Assembly: GCF_018139145.2 (NCBI RefSeq)
Contig: NC_059478.1
Coordinates: 20,553,001 to 20,617,000 of the forward strand
Source: Gymnogyps californianus
Taxonomy: Eukaryota > Chordata > Aves > Accipitriformes > Cathartidae
Reading direction: 5' to 3'
DNA length: 64,000 bases
The notes below the pieces were generated by a model, which was not told where the DNA came from, ran no database searches, and saw only the letters and a list, made by a program, of their open reading frames with translations. This document shows positions 61,101 through 64,000 of the stretch, one piece after another (position 1 is the stretch's first letter; every line of letters begins with the position of its first letter). Made by a program: the position numbers and the translations under genes.

Positions 61101-64000
61101 GCAATCAAATATCTCTTATTTTAAGAGGTCAGTTTAAACCCAGATCTAGCTATTATTTATCATTGTTACTTTCTGTAATGTCTTTGACCTTTCTTTTTAT
61201 TCTTCTTCGTTAATTGATGTGAAGTCTTGGTCAGGATGTTCTTATTGTTTAGTGTAGAATGTGTGAGGAACATGCATATGATAAGTGGGAGTGAGATCTA
61301 CCTTAAAGCCCCTGTGATTTTTGATTGAAAATGTTTCTTATACCTTGTATAACTCATCAGGAATATCTGATTGATAGATCTCCATGATACACAGCATTTC
61401 ATGATTAGGACAGCTATTTTTGAGAAAGCACTAAGTGTTGAGGCACCTTAATTTGTCCTTTTGGCAGGTAGATAGATATCAAAATATTCTTTGTGTAATT
61501 GAACAATTGCCAGGGCTCTCCTCAATGGAATATTCTTCTTCAGCTCTTCCTTATCTGGTCTAACAGCTTGGGCTTGCATAAACATACTGTTGCTTTTAAG
61601 TTAGTGGCAGAAATCTCTTTCCTTCCTTGGCTGGAATAGAAGTTCAGGTAGCATATGTTTAGTTACAAAGTGTATCCGTCTTGCAGGAACAGTATCTTTG
61701 GGGCTTTTTCCTATTGCCCTTCACAATAAATCTTGGTGCATTACATTATGCTAAGATAATAGGGCAATTTAAATTCATCCTGAGAGTTCTTCTATTTCAC
61801 TCTGACCCAAAATATGTTCAGAAATTATGATATTAATTTTTTTAAATCTGAGTTTTAATTGCAGTCCATTAGATGACTAGGAAGATGAGGCCATCACCAT
61901 AGCTTCTTATAGCTGAGAGTTACTGGAAAGAAAATGTATAGGGGAAAAAAGTGACCACATGAGCCTTCTTAGGATAATAGATATAATGGAGGATATTGCA
62001 TTTTTCTTGTCTGCCTGATGGTAGATGGAAGAAGAAAAATTTTCATTTGTAGTTTCTGTTCTTGCATCAGTTTCTCTGTCTCCTACTTTTTGATTTTTGT
62101 CTTGCAGTATCCTTGGTAATAGCACAAGATTAATTACCTGATAACACTGAATCCCATGTGCATATGGGACAGCAAATACACCTAGCATAGCTTGCTATAT
62201 TCTTCCAGTTTCTGCTTTCTGCAGGATGTGGATTAATCACTTTCTCTTTCAGAAGTATATCAGCCAAAGTTCCCTGATTTATTTCTTTACTTCACGTTGA
62301 TCATTGTTAAACTATAGCTTCAGTTATTGCAAATATCAGTGAGGGGTTGAAACTGATTGTAAATGGTATTCTGTATCACTTGATTTATGATTTCAAACTA
62401 TAATTCAGTATGTCTGGTAGTGTAAGTCATACTTGAAATAAAATAATTTTTTTTCCCCGTACTATATTATGCTGCTCTTCATGTGAGAAGGATTAGGATT
62501 GCTGCGTAGTGAATTTAATGAAATATTTAAGCATTTATTCTAAAATTAAGGACAAAATTCCAATCTAAGTTGGGAGGGTTTAAATATGTACAAATGCACC
62601 TGCTTGAATCAGGGACCTGGTGTGATAGTAAAGTGTTCTTTTGGGATTATGAAGGAATTCAATTTCTTGGATGTTTTTTCTTTTTTTTTTTTTTTTTCTT
62701 TAGCCCTTGTGTTCAATGCCAGAAAGTGCACAGCCCTTAAGAAAACTTAAGAACTACAATAGTGATAGTAGCTGTGATAGCGGTAGCAGTATGTCAGAAT
62801 CGGGAGAAGAAACTGAAAAGGAAGATCACAATGAAAAAAAAGAGAAAAAAGTTTCATATGATCTTGAAGAAAATAAATACAAATCTTTGGAACGATCAGG
62901 TAAGTTAAATGATCACTTTTTTAAGTAAGTCTGGCATTCATGATGAATTATATAAAATGCTTCAGTATTTTAGAATGTATCAACATTTGTAACTCAGGGT
63001 TAAACACTGGTTTGCTTGTTTTGTCTTCTTTAAAATCTTTTCTAAATTAATGAAAATGAATTTTAAAAAAAGGAAAAAATGAATATTCTTTTGCCAAGAA
63101 TGCTAAAGAGAAAAATACATCTGGGCTACACTTGGAAATGGTGTGAATGTTCCTCTTTGCTCTTAGATTTTTTTTGAGCAGATGATTGTTATTTTTTCCC
63201 TGTAAAAGGTAGTCTTATTAAGCTTGAATTTGCTGGAATATAGAAAGGATAAAGAAATGTATCTGGAGACATATAGAAGGTAATATATTCCAGAGGAGAT
63301 CCCTACACAGCTTTTTTTTGTGGTTGTTTTCTTCTGTTGAACATGGTAGATAAAGCATGTTATTTTTTGTTTTAGCGGCGTATTGTCTCAAAGAATTTCA
63401 TCATGTAATTGCACACATATAACGCTGCTTCTAAAATTTTATTTTTCATAGCAGCATCCTTTATTTAGCAGAAGACTGAATTAAAAAACTGTACAGCTAT
63501 GCAGGAGCAGATGAGGGAGACCGGATCTGTAAATATGGGATCCATCAACCAAATTTTCTCTCCTGCTTCCATATTCTTACAGTCAGGAAGCCACACGCAG
63601 TAGTAGCCACGTGCTTTTTGACCAATAGGGCATATGCACTCTGTCATAAATCTGATGCATGTTACAGAGGACTGGAGTCTACCTGATTAAAGCTGACTAT
63701 AAGGAAGAAATAAATGTTCTTATAGAGTAAGTGAAGTATGTATTATTAGGGGATCTGACATGACTGACTGCTACATATATAGTTAGTCAAGATACATTAT
63801 AGTACAACATACATGCACACATGTTGGTCATATATGTTGTTAGTTACGAAGACTGAAAAATGGGTGTTAAGAGACTAATAAGTAATTACATCATTCATTT
63901 AATTTGTCTGCAGGTAGAATGAACTGGAAACCTTCGATTAAAAATATAAAATCTCCATCATATTCATCCCCCACATCATCCACAGGTCCAATAAGGCGTT
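28106..64000 (+). CDS. TTLL7: TTLL7 tubulin polyglutamylase, joined CDS of 15 exons, 3' end beyond window
   Basis: The enzyme uses ATP and Mg2+ to join glutamate to the gamma-carboxyl of Glu residues in tubulin tails. Mammalian TTLL7 prefers beta-tubulin, acts as a monomer, and is strong in neurons and ciliated cells. Exons: 28106-28130, 28275-28403, 29320-29441, 30140-30207, 35326-35484, 37071-37287, 39843-40007, 40823-40981, 53246-53340, 54010-54157, 54240-54313, 57257-57392, 58202-58288, 62704-62899, 63914-64000. The splice gives about 622 residues with no stop; mammalian TTLL7 is near 890. Visible in order: basic N-terminus (29-36), ATP-grasp TTL domain (about 38-380) with [10 protein letters not shown] (159-168), KFDLR (200-204), HLTNYSVNK (246-254) and WLLEIN (345-350), then the cationic microtubule-binding region (about 381-454) and a Ser/acidic segment. 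The start MPSLPNEG agrees with mammalian TTLL7. No key residue is missing. The closest alternative families (TTLL6/13, TTLL4/5) fit less well at the N-terminus and tail. Confidence 0.95.
28275..28403 (+). CDS. TTLL7: TTLL7 coding exon 2 (residues 9-52)
   Basis: The acceptor is TTTTTCAAAG; the split codon gives Asp-9 (G|AT). The exon encodes the linker ending SELPYQST, a basic cluster KRKVRKKK (29-36) that could bind tubulin tails or act in nuclear import, and [10 protein letters not shown] (42-51), the first strand of the TTL domain. It ends ATTG|GTAGGA in phase 1. Reading through the donor meets a stop after about 10 more codons. Confidence 0.93.
28404..29319 (+). other. TTLL7: TTLL7 intron
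   Basis: This 916-base AT-rich intron has no recognised repeat or gene. Confidence 0.85.
29320..29441 (+). CDS. TTLL7: TTLL7 coding exon 3 (residues 52-92)
   Basis: The acceptor is TTTCTCTGTAG and the split codon gives Val-52. The exon encodes the start of the TTL domain: an EMGF segment (58-61), an acidic DEDE run (66-69), [14 protein letters not shown] (72-85) and LRNYQ (88-92). The LIW.DS motif is typical of the TTLL N-terminal fold. The donor is CAG|GTAGAG in phase 0. Confidence 0.95.
29442..30139 (+). other. TTLL7: TTLL7 intron
   Basis: A 698-base AT-rich intron. It ends in a strong pyrimidine tract (about 30119-30137). Nothing else is recognised. Confidence 0.85.
30140..30207 (+). CDS. 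TTLL7: TTLL7 coding exon 4 (residues 93-115)
   Basis: The exon encodes [20 protein letters not shown] within residues 93-115. The N-H-F-P-G segment followed by KD.LARN is a family signature of TTLL polyglutamylases, shared with TTLL6 and TTLL13. Donor TAA|GTAATC leaves two bases of Lys-115 to be completed by the next exon. Confidence 0.95.
30208..35325 (+). other. TTLL7: TTLL7 intron (5.1 kb)
   Basis: AT-rich non-coding DNA with a short CT-rich run at 30968-30986. Open frames of 60-120 codons occur on both strands (for example minus strand 33919-34266 and 34755-35117), but none shows a recognisable family, splice support or unusual composition. Confidence 0.8.
30968..30986. repeat. CT-rich microsatellite
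   Basis: A short imperfect CT repeat (CTCTCTCTCTCTCTTTCTCT-type) inside the intron. Confidence 0.85.
35326..35484 (+). CDS. TTLL7: TTLL7 coding exon 5 (residues 115-168; ATP-binding Lys loop)
   Basis: The acceptor is TACACTTTTTTGCAG. The exon carries the segment with [10 protein letters not shown] (128-137), a family signature, then [20 protein letters not shown] and PANGAMGHG. Lys-159 and the following glycine-rich loop (to 168) are the nucleotide-binding part of the ATP-grasp fold, equivalent to the phosphate-contacting loop of other TTL enzymes. Donor ACGG|GTAAGT is strong and splits Gly-168. Confidence 0.97.
35485..37070 (+). other. TTLL7: TTLL7 intron (1.6 kb) with a GC-rich insert
   Basis: An AT-rich intron interrupted at about 35812-36135 by the GC-richer block listed separately. 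The rest shows no recognised element. Confidence 0.8.
35812..36135. repeat. GC-rich insert, probable interspersed repeat of unknown family
   Basis: About 320 bases that are sharply richer in G and C than the host intron, with abrupt borders at both ends. Open frames of over 100 codons run on both strands at the same place (plus 35797-36132, minus 35769-36209 and 35890-36237), which points to composition and not coding. The wording (GGACGTGACACCCATGCC, then GGAGGGACGCCCCTGAAG) suggests loosely repeated GGA..GAC..CCC units like those of some avian retroelement flanks. I cannot name the family, and no target duplication was identified. Confidence 0.45.
37071..37287 (+). CDS. TTLL7: TTLL7 coding exon 6 (residues 168-240; adenine-binding strand and KFDLR)
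   Basis: The longest coding exon in the window. It encodes ISLIRNG (169-175), the [20 protein letters not shown] segment (186-205) and [13 protein letters not shown] (220-232). In the TTL family the Q-E-Y strand contacts adenine, and the KFDLR arginine (Arg-204) contacts phosphate and the incoming amino acid. Both are intact. The donor is TTTG|GTAAGT in phase 0; reading through it meets a stop after 19 codons. Confidence 0.97.
37288..39842 (+). other. TTLL7: TTLL7 intron (2.6 kb)
   Basis: AT-rich non-coding DNA with an 18-base poly-T at 39111-39128 and a pyrimidine tract before the acceptor. No gene or known repeat was recognised. Confidence 0.8.
39111..39128. repeat. Poly-T run
   Basis: Eighteen consecutive T inside a TTLL7 intron. 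Confidence 0.95.
39843..40007 (+). CDS. TTLL7: TTLL7 coding exon 7 (residues 241-295)
   Basis: The acceptor follows CCTTTTTTTTAG. The exon encodes [18 protein letters not shown] (242-259), where the HLTNYSVNK motif is a hallmark of TTL domains and lines the active site. It is followed by a charged surface loop ([13 protein letters not shown]) and IKWFTEFL. Phase 0 at both ends, so the exon is a multiple of three (55 codons); skipping it would stay in frame but remove the active-site motif. Confidence 0.97.
40008..40822 (+). other. TTLL7: TTLL7 intron
   Basis: An 815-base AT-rich intron with nothing further recognised. Confidence 0.85.
40823..40981 (+). CDS. TTLL7: TTLL7 coding exon 8 (residues 296-348; first metal ligands)
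   Basis: It encodes [20 protein letters not shown] (296-315), [12 protein letters not shown] (328-339) and KPWLLE (343-348). Asp-335 in GFDILLD and Glu-348 at the exon's last codon are the expected Mg2+ ligands of the ATP-grasp site. The exon is 53 codons in phase 0, and its donor GAG|GTAAAC lies directly after Glu-348, inside the WLLEIN motif. Confidence 0.97.
42635..42760. repeat. Cryptic TA/TG/CA simple-sequence region
   Basis: An imperfect mixture of TATG, TGTA, CACA, (TA)n and (GT)n words ending in a poly-T tract. It looks like a decayed compound microsatellite able to form alternating purine-pyrimidine DNA. Confidence 0.85.
44975..45160 (+). repeat. Older CR1 LINE fragment, 5' portion
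   Basis: The sequence from CCTGTGAAGCCACATCTGGA onward, through the TCTGTCCAGTTCTATGCCCC and GGCTGGAGCACGTGCTGTAT segments to TTGCCTGGAAGG, corresponds to the C-terminal part of CR1 ORF2 ([13 protein letters not shown] region and the following GLE...YEE...LGL segment). It is diverged and broken by stops. The same CR1 interval occurs again at about 45429-45620 in the younger copy, so two insertions are present. Confidence 0.75.
45163..45936 (+). repeat. Younger CR1 LINE, 5'-truncated copy with ORF2 3' end
   Basis: A 5'-truncated CR1 non-LTR retrotransposon. The plus-strand frame from 45178 encodes the end of ORF2 ([59 protein letters not shown]). A TGA at 45499-45501 breaks the frame, which continues in the same phase ([14 protein letters not shown]). 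A one-base loss near 45735 then shifts the end of the protein to another frame, stopping at 45873-45875. The 3' end carries the diagnostic ATTCTATGATTCTGTGA repeats (about 45919-45936). With two breaks and no 5' half it cannot move by itself. Confidence 0.93.
45937..46040 (+). repeat. Older CR1 fragment, resumed 3' of the younger copy
   Basis: Directly after the younger copy's 3' repeats, CCTAACTGCAGACCTGAAGT and the following GAGAGAAGACAGAGTCAGGT and CTCCTCAGAGGTGCACAGTG continue the CR1 order expected after the [14 protein letters not shown] segment, where the older fragment stopped at about 45160. The match is by eye and weak, and the right-hand edge is uncertain. Confidence 0.5.
47476..47500. 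repeat. (TA)n simple repeat
   Basis: A short imperfect TA run inside the large intron. Confidence 0.85.
53246..53340 (+). CDS. TTLL7: TTLL7 coding exon 9 (residues 349-380; Asn metal ligand)
   Basis: The acceptor is TCATTTTTTCAG. The exon opens with INRAPSF (349-355), completing the WLLEIN motif: Asn-350 is the third expected Mg2+ ligand. [20 protein letters not shown] (355-374) is the final helix of the TTL domain. The donor ACG|GTAAAC splits Arg-380. Confidence 0.97.
53341..54009 (+). other. TTLL7: TTLL7 intron
   Basis: A 669-base intron with T-rich runs at about 53390-53414 and 53584-53597. Nothing else is recognised. Confidence 0.85.
54010..54157 (+). CDS. TTLL7: TTLL7 coding exon 10 (residues 380-429; microtubule-binding extension)
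   Basis: It encodes [20 protein letters not shown] (382-401), [10 protein letters not shown] (406-415) and [14 protein letters not shown] (416-429). The region is strongly basic and helical, matching the cationic microtubule-binding domain that polyglutamylating TTLLs carry after the catalytic core; in mammalian TTLL7 this part docks on the tubulin surface. Donor CTG|GTAGGA in phase 0. Confidence 0.97.
54158..54239 (+). other. TTLL7: Short TTLL7 intron (82 bases)
   Basis: The shortest intron in the model. Its length is not a multiple of three. If retained, the frame runs on for 24 codons to TGA at 54230-54232; the last 18 or so residues are hydrophobic. Confidence 0.9.
54240..54313 (+). CDS. 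TTLL7: TTLL7 coding exon 11 (residues 430-454)
   Basis: It continues the charged helix with [20 protein letters not shown] (430-449) and ends MGNYR. It completes the cationic microtubule-binding region. The donor ACAG|GTAACT splits Arg-454. Confidence 0.97.
54314..57256 (+). other. TTLL7: TTLL7 intron (2.9 kb)
   Basis: AT-rich intron with a local 29-base tandem duplication at 54668-54725. A 91-codon frame at 55593-55868 has no recognisable similarity. Confidence 0.8.
54668..54725. repeat. 29-base tandem duplication
   Basis: TGTGAGTATTCC followed by a variable four-base centre and CAAAAAAATCAAA/TAAAAAAATCAAA occurs twice head to tail (54668-54696 and 54697-54725), differing only in the central few bases. 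It looks like a recent local duplication. Confidence 0.9.
57257..57392 (+). CDS. TTLL7: TTLL7 coding exon 12 (residues 454-499)
   Basis: The acceptor is CCCTATTTTAG. The exon encodes [20 protein letters not shown] (454-473), [12 protein letters not shown] (475-486) and [13 protein letters not shown]. This is the helical segment following the microtubule-binding region; its molecular role is not defined by any motif I can see. Donor AAG|GTACTG, phase 0. Confidence 0.96.
57393..58201 (+). other. TTLL7: TTLL7 intron
   Basis: An 809-base intron without recognised elements. Confidence 0.85.
58202..58288 (+). CDS. TTLL7: TTLL7 coding exon 13 (residues 500-528)
   Basis: A 29-codon phase-0 exon encoding an acidic helix [20 protein letters not shown] (500-519) and a basic end KCTRQRGPK. 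Because it is symmetric, skipping it would keep the frame and delete only this helix. The acceptor CCCATTTCTAG is moderate. Confidence 0.96.
58289..62703 (+). other. TTLL7: TTLL7 intron (4.4 kb)
   Basis: AT-rich intron. It has an A-rich run near 59290-59312, a TA/CA-rich stretch at about 60605-60652, and an exceptionally long T tract (about 62671-62700) serving as the acceptor's pyrimidine tract. No gene or transposon was recognised. Confidence 0.8.
60605..60652. repeat. Imperfect TA/CA simple repeat
   Basis: A short mixture of ATATATAC, CACATATA and ATATATAT words inside the intron. Confidence 0.75.
62704..62899 (+). CDS. TTLL7: TTLL7 coding exon 14 (residues 529-594; Ser/acidic then Lys-rich)
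   Basis: It opens [10 protein letters not shown] (529-538), as in mammalian TTLL7. A low-complexity [20 protein letters not shown] segment (547-566) follows, then a Lys/Glu run (567-577) and [16 protein letters not shown]. The Ser-x-x-Glu/Asp pattern fits casein kinase 2 sites. It is probably disordered. The donor TCAG|GTAAGT is strong and splits Gly-594. Confidence 0.95.
62900..63913 (+). other. TTLL7: TTLL7 intron (1.0 kb)
   Basis: A 1,014-base AT-rich intron with no recognised element. Confidence 0.8.
63914..64000 (+). CDS. TTLL7: TTLL7 coding exon 15, partial (residues 594-622)
   Basis: The acceptor TTGTCTGCAG at 63904-63913 starts an exon reading [20 protein letters not shown] (594-613) and on to GPIRR, where the window ends. 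The IRR start of the mammalian RRSVS segment is recognisable. A second acceptor-like site (AG at 63984-63985) is in the same phase and would drop the first 24 codons. The rest of the protein, including its C-terminal third, lies beyond the edge. Confidence 0.8.

Overview
The window is vertebrate nuclear DNA, most likely from a bird. It is AT-rich, dominated by introns, and carries CR1 LINE remnants whose 3' end shows the 8-bp ATTCTATG-type repeats usual in avian genomes. The single protein-coding locus is on the plus strand: TTLL7, a tubulin tyrosine ligase-like polyglutamylase. I identify it from a near-continuous spliced protein that matches the remembered mammalian TTLL7 exon by exon.

Layout: 1-7019 is non-coding upstream flank with one GC-richer block (about 230-800) that looks like an old solo LTR. 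7020-8570 is a dense CpG island, the likely TTLL7 promoter and untranslated first exon. About 20 kb of first intron follows, to about 27954. From 28106 to the window end I place 15 coding exons, all with GT/AG borders and matching phases. They encode about 622 residues of a protein near 890 residues in mammals; the last exon runs off the edge.

Domain order along the exons: a basic N-terminus (28106-28403), the ATP-grasp TTL domain (28275-53340) with nucleotide loop, KFDLR segment and WLLEIN metal-binding motif, the cationic microtubule-binding extension (54010-54313), a helical linker (57257-58288), and a Ser/Asp/Glu-rich then Lys-rich tail (62704-64000). The catalytic Glu-348 and Asn-350 codons are split by a 12.3-kb intron, which holds two nested CR1 insertions (about 44975-46040).

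I see no CRISPR array, operon, RNA gene or undescribed multi-gene system. The points most worth checking are the nested CR1 pair, the in-phase tandem acceptors of the last exon, an 82-bp intron whose retention would add a short hydrophobic tail, and the two GC-rich repeat-like blocks. Long open frames in the CpG island are composition artefacts.
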